A stretch of 37,859 bases of DNA from Actinomycetes bacterium (GTDB lineage: Bacteria; Actinomycetota; Actinomycetes; Nanopelagicales; Nanopelagicaceae), in contig JANXZW010000008.1 of NCBI GenBank assembly GCA_025355305.1, positions 1 to 37,859 of the forward strand, read 5' to 3'. The notes under the pieces were generated by a model. The model was not told where the DNA came from. It saw only the letters and a program-made list of their open reading frames with translations, and made no database searches. Below, one piece after another: positions 1-8,068 of this stretch (positions within the stretch are counted from its first letter, which is position 1; every line of letters starts with the position of its first letter). Both the position numbers and the translations under genes were made by a program.

Positions 1-583
1 CCAAAATTTCAGCCTGGACCGTTACATCAAGCGCAGTGGTTGGTTCATCTGCAATCAAAAGCGCAGGGTCGCAAGCCAGAGCCTGGGCGATCATCGCGCG
101 CTGACGCTGTCCACCTGAAAGTTGGTGCGGATACTTATCTATCGAACGTTCTGGATCTGGTATCTCCACCATAGTGATGAGTTCGATTGCACGCTCTCTC
201 GCTTCGTGTGGAGCCATATCGAAGTGGTTGCGAAGAGTCTCAATGATCTGAAAACCAATGGTGTACACGGGATTAAGAGCGGTCATCGGCTCCTGAAAGA
301 TATAGGCGACCTCTTTGCCGCGATACTTCTGGAGCAGCGATATGGGGGCGCCTAGGACTTCTTGGTCCTTGACTTTGATACTGCCGGTAACTCGGGCATT
401 TGAAGCCAAGAGGCTCATGATCGACATCGCAACCGTGGATTTTCCGGAGCCAGACTCACCAACAATGGCTAGCGTCTTGCCAGCCTCCACCTCAAAGCCC
501 ACGTCTACGGCAGCTGGATACCAAACGCCATCGACCCAGAACTCAACTATGAGATCGGTAACCTTAAGAACAGGTGTTGACAT
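1..583 (-). CDS. Peptide-type ABC transporter ATP-binding protein (DppD/OppD-like), partial
   Basis: This is the N-terminal 194 codons of an ATPase that would energise the importer encoded upstream; the rest lies beyond the left edge. The visible part holds a Walker A motif (GESGSGKS, about residues 42-49), a Q-loop region (IFQEPMTALNP), the ABC signature LSGGQRQR and a Walker B segment (ALLIADEPTTALD). The QEPMTALNP and DEPTTALD forms are typical of the Opp/Dpp/Nik ATPase group. The start is the ATG at 583, preceded on the minus strand by an AAGGCGG ribosome site. It follows the two permease genes in transcription order, but a plus-strand gene (644-1237) sits between, so it may use its own promoter in 584-643. 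The substrate is probably peptides, inferred only from family and neighbours. Confidence 0.93.
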   Translation of the reverse strand, partial: MSTPVLKVTDLIVEFWVDGVWYPAAVDVGFEVEAGKTLAIVGESGSGKSTVAMSIMSLLASNARVTGSIKVKDQEVLGAPISLLQKYRGKEVAYIFQEPMTALNPVYTIGFQIIETLRNHFDMAPHEARERAIELITMVEIPDPERSIDKYPHQLSGGQRQRAMIAQALACDPALLIADEPTTALDVTVQAEIL

Positions 584-643
584 TTAATTAACCGCCTTAA
601 CAGAGTGACGTGCCTTGCCTGGATGGTGTGAAAGGATTCCGCA

Positions 644-1237
644 ATGAGCAACGCTGATCTTTATCGCCCGAACTCCAACCTGATCTTCGGGGGCTTCGGA
701 GCCCTGATGAGTGCGCTCTTTGTATGGTCGAGCTTCTACCAAGGGGACGGCGCAACGATCGCTACCAGCGCCTGCATTGCTGGAGCCATTCTGACCTGCA
801 TATACACCGTCTTGTTCCGCCCAAAAGTCACTTTCTATGACGAAGGACTGGTAATTACCAATCCTCTCGAGAAGATCACCATCGGCTGGAGAGATGTCTT
901 GGACCTTGACTCCCGCTGGGCTCTGACGATCACCACCAAAGATTTCACTGTAAGTGCATGGGCGGGTACCGCTCCTGGACGACATCACGCCCGAAATATT
1001 CATATCAACGATATCAGGGGACTCGACGTTGATCAGGGTGGATCCATGCGTTCCAATGAATCCCCGCGCTCTGATAGCGGAGCCAGCATTTATCGAGCCC
1101 GCGTACGGATCGCAAGATTTAAGAACAACTCTGAAACTCAAACCCTCGAAACGACGAGAGAACGCCAAGTCGCGCCGCTTCTGGTTGGAGCCATCTTGGT
1201 AATCGCAGCGATACTTATTAACAGTTTCGGACATTAG
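644..1237 (+). CDS. Membrane-anchored bacterial PH-domain protein
   Basis: A 197-aa protein of unknown function. Two hydrophobic helices at about residues 12-31 and 38-58 are followed by a segment typical of actinobacterial PH-like domains: KVTFYDEGLVITNPL, then a W-x-D-V turn, RWALTITT and the AWAGTAPGR stretch. A third helix lies at about 177-194. An AAAGGA ribosome site (631-636) stands 7 nt before the ATG. It runs against the surrounding transporter operon, between the second permease (stop 5 nt away) and the ATPase. A 219-codon ORF lies antisense to it, but the plus-strand protein has the recognisable fold and membrane segments, so I take this strand as coding. Such proteins are common next to unrelated genes in Actinobacteria, and a link to peptide transport cannot be inferred. 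Confidence 0.8.
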   Translation: MSNADLYRPNSNLIFGGFGALMSALFVWSSFYQGDGATIATSACIAGAILTCIYTVLFRPKVTFYDEGLVITNPLEKITIGWRDVLDLDSRWALTITTKDFTVSAWAGTAPGRHHARNIHINDIRGLDVDQGGSMRSNESPRSDSGASIYRARVRIARFKNNSETQTLETTRERQVAPLLVGAILVIAAILINSFGH

Positions 1238-1242
1238 AGTCA

Positions 1243-2298
1243 TTACTTCTTGGTAGCGATCGCTCGCTCAGCGCTACGATCTTTACGAGAGATGCGACGA
1301 CGTTGGCGGGGATCAAATGCATCGCGAAGTCCATCGCCGATAAAGTTAACGCTGAGCGCGATGATAATAATGAGTAGACCTGGGTACCAGAAGAGCCAGG
1401 GACGCGTTGTAAATGAATCTTGGTATTGGCTAATCAAAAGACCGAGGGAAACGTCTGGAGCAACTACACCAAGTCCAAGGTAGCTGAGAGCAGACTCTAA
1501 AAGAATCGCACCGGACATGATCAAGGTAACACTCACAATGATGACGCCGATCGCGTTTGGCAAAATGTGCTTGAAGATGATCCGGCGATTGCTTGCGCCA
1601 GCCACTCGGGCCGCATCGACAAACTCTCGCTCACGCAAGGTAAGAAATTCACCACGCACGAGACGAGAGAGCCCGCCCCAAGAAAGTACACCAAGGAAGA
1701 AGGCCAAAAAGAGAATGCCCTTATTGCCGAAGTGGAAGCTAACAACACCACCAAGAACGATGATTGGGATGGTGATGATGAAATCATTGATACGCATCAA
1801 AATTGCATCGATCAATCCACGATAGAAACCAGCGAGAGCCCCAATCGTGATTCCAACTGCAGCCGCAACCAGGCCAATAACAACCATTACCTCAATAGAT
1901 CGCTCAGCTCCACGCATCACGAGAGAAAAGTAATCGCGACCCAGGTCATCCTGTCCAAAAGGGTGATCCCCTAGGCCAAACCCCTTGCCGGGGATCAGGC
2001 TGAGCGAAGGGCAGCCAGGAAGCTCGATGGAGCAACCAGCCGTTCGCAAGGCTGGAAGATCAGTGATCTTGTACTTCCACCAACCGCCATAGCCAATACC
2101 CAAGATCTTGAAGCCGAGGGTGCTAAAGACGAAGGTGACAAGGCTAAAGAGGACTATAAGTGAGACCATCGCTCCACGATGGCGAAAGAACCGCTTGAGG
2201 ACAATCTGGCCTTGGCTAAGACCCTCAGTCTCCTTGTTGAAAATATCGGAGCCTGAGACCTCTTCAGATAGCTTAGAGCGACGTGAGAACATGGTCAT
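1243..2298 (-). CDS. Peptide-type ABC transporter permease (DppC/OppC-like)
   Basis: A 351-aa inner-membrane permease of the binding-protein-dependent transport family. It has the OppC-type N-terminal segment with one helix (about residues 35-60), a periplasmic stretch carrying two Cys (GCSIELPGC), the HPFGQDDLGRD motif typical of DppC/OppC, five further helices, and the EAA loop that contacts the ATPase (EFVDAARVAGASNRRI). The C-terminus GDGLRDAFDPRQRRR is the usual end of this family. The start ATG overlaps the upstream permease's TAA by one base (TAATG), indicating translational coupling. Length is slightly above the usual 280-320 aa because of a charged N-terminus and a basic tail. Partner of the permease at 2298-3842. 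Confidence 0.93.
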   Translation of the reverse strand: MTMFSRRSKLSEEVSGSDIFNKETEGLSQGQIVLKRFFRHRGAMVSLIVLFSLVTFVFSTLGFKILGIGYGGWWKYKITDLPALRTAGCSIELPGCPSLSLIPGKGFGLGDHPFGQDDLGRDYFSLVMRGAERSIEVMVVIGLVAAAVGITIGALAGFYRGLIDAILMRINDFIITIPIIVLGGVVSFHFGNKGILFLAFFLGVLSWGGLSRLVRGEFLTLREREFVDAARVAGASNRRIIFKHILPNAIGVIIVSVTLIMSGAILLESALSYLGLGVVAPDVSLGLLISQYQDSFTTRPWLFWYPGLLIIIIALSVNFIGDGLRDAFDPRQRRRISRKDRSAERAIATKK

Positions 2299-3842
2299 TA
2301 TTTTTTACCCACCACTCTGATGCGAGGATCTAAGGCTGAATAGAGCAGATCTGCCACCAAATTGGCCAAGACAGCCAAGGTGGAGACGATAAGCGAGACA
2401 CCCATCAAAAGGTTGAGATCTGAGGTGTCGATTGCCGTGATGAAGAGAGTGCCCATTCCCCTCCAACCAAAGACGCGCTCAGTGATAATCGCACCACCAA
2501 TAATTCCGGCGATATCAACGACCACAATTGTGGTAATTGGAATCAAGGTGTTGCGGAAGGCGTGACGCATGATCACGGTCCGTTCAGAGAGACCTTTTGC
2601 ACGTGCGGTGCGGATGTAATCTTGATTAAGGACTTCCAACATCGTTCCACGTGAATACCGGATATACCCAGCCATCGAGATCAAAATCAAGGCGATGGTC
2701 GGAAGTACTAGGTGGAGTACGGAATCCAGGAATGAGAACCAGAAATTCCCTGCCGGCAGAAGATCGTTAATCTGACCGATGGTCGGGATTGGACGTTGAT
2801 GGATCGCATCAGTGTTGATATACGGAACCCAGGTCTTCATCAACTTATCAATAATGAAGAGCAACCCAGCAATCACCGAGGTGATGAGGCTGGTACGTGC
2901 TACCGCTCTGCGGTCGACCTTGGCAAAGAAATAGCTGGTTGCGATTGCAATCGTGATAGTGACAATCGCCATAATGAAGAGAGTGAGCAAGTTTGCATAT
3001 TTCTTTAACAAGTACTCAACCGGGAAATAAAGGAGGAAACCGATACCAACCACCGTAAGTGAAGATCGCAGCGCTGCCTTATTACTCAATCCAGTCGATA
3101 CGAAGGTGACGGCAAATGCAAAGCCGATTCCAAGTGCGAGCATCATGATTGGACCGAGACCCGGGTGAGTAAACCACTTTGTCACACTAAGGAGAGTAAG
3201 AAATACCGCTGTGGAGGCTGCGGCAATACCAAAAACAGCAATGACTTTCTGTCGCGTGCCGCTAATAACAGCGGCCCAGAATACTCCAGAAAAAAATGAG
3301 GCGAAAATAATCCAGGCAGGTGCGATAGAGCCGTTGAGCAAGAAATTATTGAAGCTGATAGCGAGGTATGCCTTGAGAAGCACTGCAACCCAAAATATCG
3401 GTAAGGAGTACATCAAGAAAGCGAAGAAGGTGAGCGCATAATCAAAACGACTGTACTGACGTAGCGCCGAGATAATTCCAAAACCGATACCAATTAAGAT
3501 AGCTAAAAGCGTTGAAAGCAGAATCAGTCGAATGGTGACGGGAACCGCCGCCAAAATATAGGTGCTGACAGGATTTCGATCACGAGTGAGCCCAAGATTG
3601 AAATGGCCAACGAAGACTCCTAGAACACCTTTTAACCAGAGAAAATATCGGGCAGGAGGGGGAACGTTGAGATTGAGGTTTCGAATAAGTGAAGCTAGTT
3701 GTGCCTTGACGTGAGGGTCGGTGCTACCTCGCAACGCTTCAGAAGGATCCCCTGAGTAGCCCTGTGCGACGTAAACAAGAAACGTCGATCCTAAAAGGAT
3801 GACGAGCAACGCCGATATACGTCGACCTATATAGGCAAGCAT
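2298..3842 (-). CDS. Peptide-type ABC transporter permease (DppB/OppB-like) with a large membrane insertion
   Basis: A 514-aa permease, whereas DppB/OppB proteins are usually about 305-340 aa. The N-terminal helix and periplasmic region (1-100), the first core helices (102-165) and the C-terminal half with the EAA loop (DYIRTARAKGLSERTVI, about 408-424) and the ALDPRIRV ending are normal. Between them, about residues 172-340, lies a hydrophobic insertion with roughly five or six extra predicted helices, where ordinary family members go straight from the LPIFW helix to the HLVLPTIAL segment. The reading frame is uninterrupted. The start ATG at 3842 has an AGAGGA ribosome site. The gene lies downstream of the binding protein across a strong hairpin and is coupled to the second permease. 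Confidence 0.92.
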   Translation of the reverse strand: MLAYIGRRISALLVILLGSTFLVYVAQGYSGDPSEALRGSTDPHVKAQLASLIRNLNLNVPPPARYFLWLKGVLGVFVGHFNLGLTRDRNPVSTYILAAVPVTIRLILLSTLLAILIGIGFGIISALRQYSRFDYALTFFAFLMYSLPIFWVAVLLKAYLAISFNNFLLNGSIAPAWIIFASFFSGVFWAAVISGTRQKVIAVFGIAAASTAVFLTLLSVTKWFTHPGLGPIMMLALGIGFAFAVTFVSTGLSNKAALRSSLTVVGIGFLLYFPVEYLLKKYANLLTLFIMAIVTITIAIATSYFFAKVDRRAVARTSLITSVIAGLLFIIDKLMKTWVPYINTDAIHQRPIPTIGQINDLLPAGNFWFSFLDSVLHLVLPTIALILISMAGYIRYSRGTMLEVLNQDYIRTARAKGLSERTVIMRHAFRNTLIPITTIVVVDIAGIIGGAIITERVFGWRGMGTLFITAIDTSDLNLLMGVSLIVSTLAVLANLVADLLYSALDPRIRVVGKK

Positions 3843-3925
3843 AAATTCCTCTGTTCTACTGTGAAAATTTGCAATGTTCTGGAGATTTTGAGGCCTATAA
3901 GTACACCTTTAAACCTGAGTTAATC

Positions 3926-3960
3926 AGAAGTGGTGCCAGATGTTATCCGGCACCACTTCT
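3926..3960 (-). terminator. Strong hairpin between binding protein and permease genes
   Basis: A perfect 12-bp inverted repeat: AGAAGTGGTGCC at 3926-3937 and its complement at 3949-3960, with an 11-nt loop. It lies in the 194-nt gap after the binding-protein stop codon. In minus-strand RNA it is not followed by a long U run, so it may act as a partial terminator or a 3'-end stabiliser that raises binding protein over permease. The rest of 3843-4036 shows nothing else I recognise. Confidence 0.7.
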
Positions 3961-4036
3961 TTCCCCGAGGGGTCTACTGCTTATGAGCTCACTTACTCTG
4001 AACTCATTTCAACCAAGAATTTGCTAGAGCAGATTC

Positions 4037-5890
4037 TTAGAAGTGCCAGGTCCAGAAGTTCCAGAAGAGGCTTGGAGATAGTGGAGCTGCAACTACATTC
4101 GCGAGCTGTGAGTTGAATGCGGTGACTTCTGGGTTCTGGAAGATACCCAAGAAGAATGCATCCTTTGCAGCAGCTTGCTCAATTTGGACACGCAAACGAG
4201 TCACAGTTGAAGAAGGAAGCGTCTTGGACTGAAGGGCAACGCAAGCCTTATCAATCGCAGGATCGTTGATTCCCGTGTAATTAGAGCCACCGGTTGACTG
4301 GAAGATTCCGCAGGCTTGTGCATCCTGTGGATTTGCAGTCTGATCAAAGATGAAGAAGTGAGCGTCATAACCGGTGTTGGTCAACTTTCCACCCCAACCC
4401 TTTGTTGCTGGAGCTGTTACCTTGAAACCAACTGCTGCTTCTGCGGCAATGATCAAGGCTGCCTCAGAGGTGCGGCGGGTGTTTCCTGGTGAACCCCAGA
4501 GGAGGTTAATTGCTACTGGAGTTGTCTTACCAGCACTTGGATACCACTTCTGAACCAACTTGAGAGCAGCAGCAGTACGTGAAGACTGGGTGCCAGCGTT
4601 GAAGACAGCCATTCCATTGAGAGCAGCCGTATGTTCATACTGTGGGTTTCCAGGAAGGTTGATGACAGAACCGAGAACAACTGTGCCTGGATTAACGGGC
4701 TTTAAAAGCTTGTCAACGATATCTTGACGAGGATAAGCAAGCAAGAATGCCTTGCGAAGATCCGCAGCCTTCTGGCCACCTGACATTGCGAATGGGCCTG
4801 AGTAGGTATCAGTTCCACTTGATGCAACGCGAAGCTCGATGTGCTCGAAAGCGAGCGAACTTGTGGTTGTTACGGTTGCTGTCTTGATTGCCTTGAGCTG
4901 AGCAACTGCATCAGCTGTTGGTTGGCCTTGGTAGACATCTGCATCTCCGTTAGCAATTGCTTGAGCGGATGGAGAACCATCTGCAATGCCTTGCTTAATA
5001 ACAACAGTATTGATTCCTGAAAGTGCTGGACCTGAGTTATAAGTTGGGCTAGCGACCATGGTGATTGCATTTGAGTCGACTGACTTGATCATGTAGGCAC
5101 CGTTGTTAACGAGCAACAATGGATTGGTTGAGCTATCGATTGTTGTTGCGTTGTAGCCGGTGGTGAACACAGGGCCCATCAACTTCAAAGCGGCGGTGTT
5201 CTTTGAATTTACGTCTGAGATGAACTTGGCCGTTGCAGCAGAGTTCTCAGCTGCTGTTCCAAGTGACTTTTTACCAGCAGCGAGCTCTTCTAGAGCATGG
5301 ACTGGAACTGTCAAGCCCAGACCGTTAAGCGCGTAGTCCGGAATCGCTGCGTCGTACTTGACGGTGATGCTCATGTTGTCAGCAGAAAGTGTTGGAGTTC
5401 CAACAACGTGTTGATCGTAAACGGCACCATAAAGGCCAGAGTTGAAGACTGGAGTATCGCTATTTGGATCGCCTAGTCCGGCAGCCTTGTTGTAAGCAGC
5501 GCTGGAGAGCACGTGAAACAGGAGGAGATCTGCAGCGGTGATTGGAGCGCCATCTGACCAGACGCGTCCTGGAGCGATGGTATAGGTAACTTCAAAGTCA
5601 CCAGTCTTATTCTTCGACACACGGTAGGAGCCAAGAGTGGGGTTGTTGACAATATTGAGCTTGTCGTCGTAATGGAATAGACCCATTCCGGTGAGGTAAG
5701 CGACGTCGCCGTTGATGACGATGTTGGTATCTGGTGTGAGGTTGTTAATCGAGGTGAATGTGTTGCTCTCGATGACAACGACAGTGCTACGTGCAGCGGC
5801 TTGTGCCGGAACCGCAACGAAGCCGATAAGCGCAACTGACGCTGCGGAGACCGCGGCGACAATAGAGCGCGTCTTCAGGCGTGCTTTCAT
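4037..5890 (-). CDS. Secreted peptide-type solute-binding protein (SBP family 5)
   Basis: A 617-aa extracellular binding protein for the adjoining ABC importer. Residues 1-32 form a Sec signal peptide (KARLKTR, a hydrophobic core, then a VPAQAA cleavage region). There is no lipobox cysteine, unlike most Gram-positive binding proteins. The mature part shows family-5 features: the LFHYDDKLNIVNNPTLGSY start, the WSDGAPITAADLLL segment that corresponds to the usual F-x-DG-x-P-xTA-x-D region, and a length in the range of Dpp/Opp binding proteins. An AAGGAG ribosome site precedes the ATG. It is the first gene of the transporter operon. The 130-nt gap to the divergent tgt gene holds the promoter and a 12-bp palindrome. 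A peptide ligand is the default guess; other family members bind sugars, nickel or opines. Confidence 0.92.
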   Translation of the reverse strand: MKARLKTRSIVAAVSAASVALIGFVAVPAQAAARSTVVVIESNTFTSINNLTPDTNIVINGDVAYLTGMGLFHYDDKLNIVNNPTLGSYRVSKNKTGDFEVTYTIAPGRVWSDGAPITAADLLLFHVLSSAAYNKAAGLGDPNSDTPVFNSGLYGAVYDQHVVGTPTLSADNMSITVKYDAAIPDYALNGLGLTVPVHALEELAAGKKSLGTAAENSAATAKFISDVNSKNTAALKLMGPVFTTGYNATTIDSSTNPLLLVNNGAYMIKSVDSNAITMVASPTYNSGPALSGINTVVIKQGIADGSPSAQAIANGDADVYQGQPTADAVAQLKAIKTATVTTTSSLAFEHIELRVASSGTDTYSGPFAMSGGQKAADLRKAFLLAYPRQDIVDKLLKPVNPGTVVLGSVINLPGNPQYEHTAALNGMAVFNAGTQSSRTAAALKLVQKWYPSAGKTTPVAINLLWGSPGNTRRTSEAALIIAAEAAVGFKVTAPATKGWGGKLTNTGYDAHFFIFDQTANPQDAQACGIFQSTGGSNYTGINDPAIDKACVALQSKTLPSSTVTRLRVQIEQAAAKDAFFLGIFQNPEVTAFNSQLANVVAAPLSPSLFWNFWTWHF

Positions 5891-5926
5891 GTTAACTCCT
5901 TAATAGGTGAGCCTTCCGAATTCGCC

Positions 5927-5938
5927 TAGCGTTCGCTA
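5927..5938. promoter_or_regulatory. 12-bp palindrome upstream of the peptide transporter operon
   Basis: TAGCGTTCGCTA is a perfect palindrome lying 37-48 nt upstream of the binding-protein ATG, in the divergent region shared with tgt. Its position suits an operator, but it could occur by chance and no regulator is known. Confidence 0.35.
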
Positions 5939-6007
5939 AGACTTCATCGGAGAGCACGAGGGGTACCAAGTGGAGTTATCTTGCCCTATTTGTCCAATTC
6001 TTTTCAA

Positions 6008-6013
6008 TAGACT
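6008..6013 (+). promoter_or_regulatory. Candidate -10 box for leaderless tgt transcript
   Basis: TAGACT lies exactly 6 nt before the tgt ATG, and no Shine-Dalgarno sequence is visible. Transcription would begin at or next to the A of the ATG. No convincing -35 element is visible. Confidence 0.55.
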
Positions 6014-6019
6014 TGCTGC

Positions 6020-7282
6020 ATGACCCATGACGGCACTTCAGGAGAACCTTTCTCTTTTGCGCCAGAGAGGCAGATTCCTGGGAAATTGGGTCGAACTGGG
6101 AGAATCACCACCCCACATGGCGAGATAAAGACCCCGGCCTTCATCCCTGTCGGAACCAAAGCCACGGTAAAAGGCGTTCTTCCGGGCGCTATCAAAGATC
6201 TTGGCGGCCAGGCGGTATTGGCCAATGCCTACCACCTCTACTTGCAGCCGGGCCCAGATATTGTGGATGAGGCAGGTGGCCTTGCCGCCTTTATGAACTG
6301 GCAGGGTCCCACCTTCACCGATAGCGGCGGTTTCCAGGTTCTCTCCCTGGGTGTGGGCTTTAAAAAGGTGATTGCCATGGATACTGAGACATTTAGGTCT
6401 GACGAGGTAATAGCCGAAAACAAAGAGCGCTTGGCCCATGTGGATGACGATGGAGTGACCTTTAAGTCGCACCTAGACGGCTCGATGCACCGCTTCACCC
6501 CAGAAGTTTCTATGCAAGTTCAACATCAGCTAGGGGCGGACATCATCTTTGCCTTCGATGAGTGCACAACCCTCCACAATACTCGGGGATATCAGGAGCG
6601 ATCTCTAGAGCGGACGCGTCTCTGGGCTAAGCGCTGCCTTGTGGAGCATGGCCAACTGACTCGCCAGCGCATCCACCGTCCCTACCAAGCTCTCTTTGGA
6701 GTACTTCAGGGCGCTCAGTACGAGGATCTGCGGCGCAAAGCGGCGCGAGACTTGGCGGGCCTGGATGAGCAGGGCGTTACCTTCGATGGTTTCGGTCTGG
6801 GTGGCGCCCTAGATAAAGAGAAACTCGGGACCATAGTTGAGTGGATGTGCGAAGAACTCCCCCAAGATAAACCCCGCCACCTCCTGGGGATTGGCGAACC
6901 CGATGACCTATTTATTGGTGTAGAAAATGGAGCTGATACCTTTGATTGCGTCGCACCGAGCCGGCAAGCCCGTACCAGCGCGGTCTTCACCGTGGATGGT
7001 CGCGTTAATTTAAGTAACTCCAAGTATCAGCGCCAATTCGCTCCCATTGATCAAAGTTGCGATTGCTACACCTGCTCCAACTACACCGCCGCTTATCTAG
7101 CCCACCTATTTCGGGCTAAAGAGATGGTGGCTAGCACTCTCGCGACAATTCACAATGAACGATTTATTGTTCGCTTAGTAGATCAGATGCGCGCTGCCAT
7201 TGAAAATGGTGATTTCTTCGATTTCAAGCGCGACTTTCTTGGGCGCTTCTACTCCAACCAACCAAACCGTCAGGCGACTTGA
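6020..7282 (+). CDS. tgt: Queuine/guanine tRNA-ribosyltransferase
   Basis: A 420-aa enzyme that exchanges G34 in GUN-anticodon tRNAs for queuine or a precursor. All hallmarks are present: the TPHGEIKTPAFIPVGT start, DSGGFQ with the general-base Asp (about residue 101), DIIFAFDEC, the nucleophile Asp in DTFDCVAPSR (about 309), and the zinc site Cys347-x-Cys349-x2-Cys352-x25-His378. The start ATG at 6020 is supported by a TAGACT hexamer 6 nt upstream. The gene stands alone; no queC, queD, queE, queF or queA is in the window, so the cell may salvage queuine. Its last 13 nt overlap the convergent gene at 7270. Confidence 0.97.
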   Translation: MTHDGTSGEPFSFAPERQIPGKLGRTGRITTPHGEIKTPAFIPVGTKATVKGVLPGAIKDLGGQAVLANAYHLYLQPGPDIVDEAGGLAAFMNWQGPTFTDSGGFQVLSLGVGFKKVIAMDTETFRSDEVIAENKERLAHVDDDGVTFKSHLDGSMHRFTPEVSMQVQHQLGADIIFAFDECTTLHNTRGYQERSLERTRLWAKRCLVEHGQLTRQRIHRPYQALFGVLQGAQYEDLRRKAARDLAGLDEQGVTFDGFGLGGALDKEKLGTIVEWMCEELPQDKPRHLLGIGEPDDLFIGVENGADTFDCVAPSRQARTSAVFTVDGRVNLSNSKYQRQFAPIDQSCDCYTCSNYTAAYLAHLFRAKEMVASTLATIHNERFIVRLVDQMRAAIENGDFFDFKRDFLGRFYSNQPNRQAT

Positions 7283-8040
7283 AAAGAACGCTTCGACAGG
7301 CCCATCCAATAGCCATCAATACGTGTCTCCGGTGCGGCATCAGGCTGCGTTGCCGCACCTAACGTTATAAAGATCGGTGCAAAGTGCTCCACCGTTGGAT
7401 GGGCATAGGGCATCCCGGGTGCAAGAGCCTTGTAGTTCATTAGCTCATCGACGGCGCCACGCTCAAGGGCCTCCTTCGCCCAAAGATCAAACTCCAGGCT
7501 CCACCCTGGTGGGAGTGCATCAATGCTGAAATCCCGCAGAAAGCGCAAGCCGTGAGTTAAAAATCCGCTCCCAATAATCAGAACCCCCTCTTCACGAAGA
7601 GGGGCCAACTGCTGCCCTATCTTAAAGAGCGCTTCGGGATCGTGGGTTGGAATCGACATTTGGAGAACTGGGATTTGCGCCTGGGGAAACATCTTGAGCA
7701 GCGGCACATAAGCACCGTGATCTAGTCCACGACTCTCTTGATGGGCAACCGGCTCAGTTAGGAGAGCTTTTATCCGTGTTGCTAATTCCGGTGCTCCTGG
7801 GGCACGGTACTGCAGGCTGTAATACTTAGAGTCGAATCCACCAAAGTCATAAATAAGTGGAGTCTTTCCAGAGGTGCTGCCTAGTGAGAGCGGAGCTGAC
7901 TCCCAGTGGGCGCTGACAATCAAAATTGCGTTCGGCGCTGCTAAGTCTTGGCCCCAAGTAGCTAATTGGGAGCCCCACAAATGATTCTCTAAGAGCGGAG
8001 GGGCACCATGAGCGATATAAAGAGCTGGAGTTAACGGCAT
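7270..8040 (-). CDS. LigB/YgiD-type extradiol dioxygenase-family protein
   Basis: A 256-aa protein of the class III extradiol ring-cleavage family, closest in pattern to 4,5-DOPA dioxygenases such as YgiD. Metal-site elements visible are HGAPPLLE (His11), VSAHWE (His45), GLDHGAYVPL (His108) and a late EHFAPIFITLGA segment. IYDFGGF and YRAPGAPELA are family signatures. The substrate in this organism is unknown; family members act on DOPA-like catechols. The start ATG at 8040 has no ribosome site but has TATGAT 6 nt upstream. It overlaps the 3' end of tgt convergently and lies 28 nt downstream of the MpaB-type gene, so it may also be co-transcribed with it. Confidence 0.9.
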   Translation of the reverse strand: MPLTPALYIAHGAPPLLENHLWGSQLATWGQDLAAPNAILIVSAHWESAPLSLGSTSGKTPLIYDFGGFDSKYYSLQYRAPGAPELATRIKALLTEPVAHQESRGLDHGAYVPLLKMFPQAQIPVLQMSIPTHDPEALFKIGQQLAPLREEGVLIIGSGFLTHGLRFLRDFSIDALPPGWSLEFDLWAKEALERGAVDELMNYKALAPGMPYAHPTVEHFAPIFITLGAATQPDAAPETRIDGYWMGLSKRSFQVA

Positions 8041-8046
8041 AGTTCA

Positions 8047-8052
8047 ATCATA
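8047..8052 (-). promoter_or_regulatory. Candidate -10 box for leaderless LigB/YgiD-type gene
   Basis: On the minus strand TATGAT lies exactly 6 nt before the ATG at 8040, and no Shine-Dalgarno is seen. It follows the same TANNNT-N6-start pattern as tgt. Confidence 0.5.
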
Positions 8053-8068
8053 CAAGATAGTTTAACTT

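Noticed and set aside
584-1243. A 219-codon minus-strand ORF that fits exactly between the permease stop and the ATPase start, with apparent TAATG and TAA-ATG junctions.
   Set aside because: Its codons align exactly with those of the plus-strand PH protein, so it stays open merely because that gene avoids TTA, CTA and TCA. The minus product has no recognisable domain or helices, while the plus product does.
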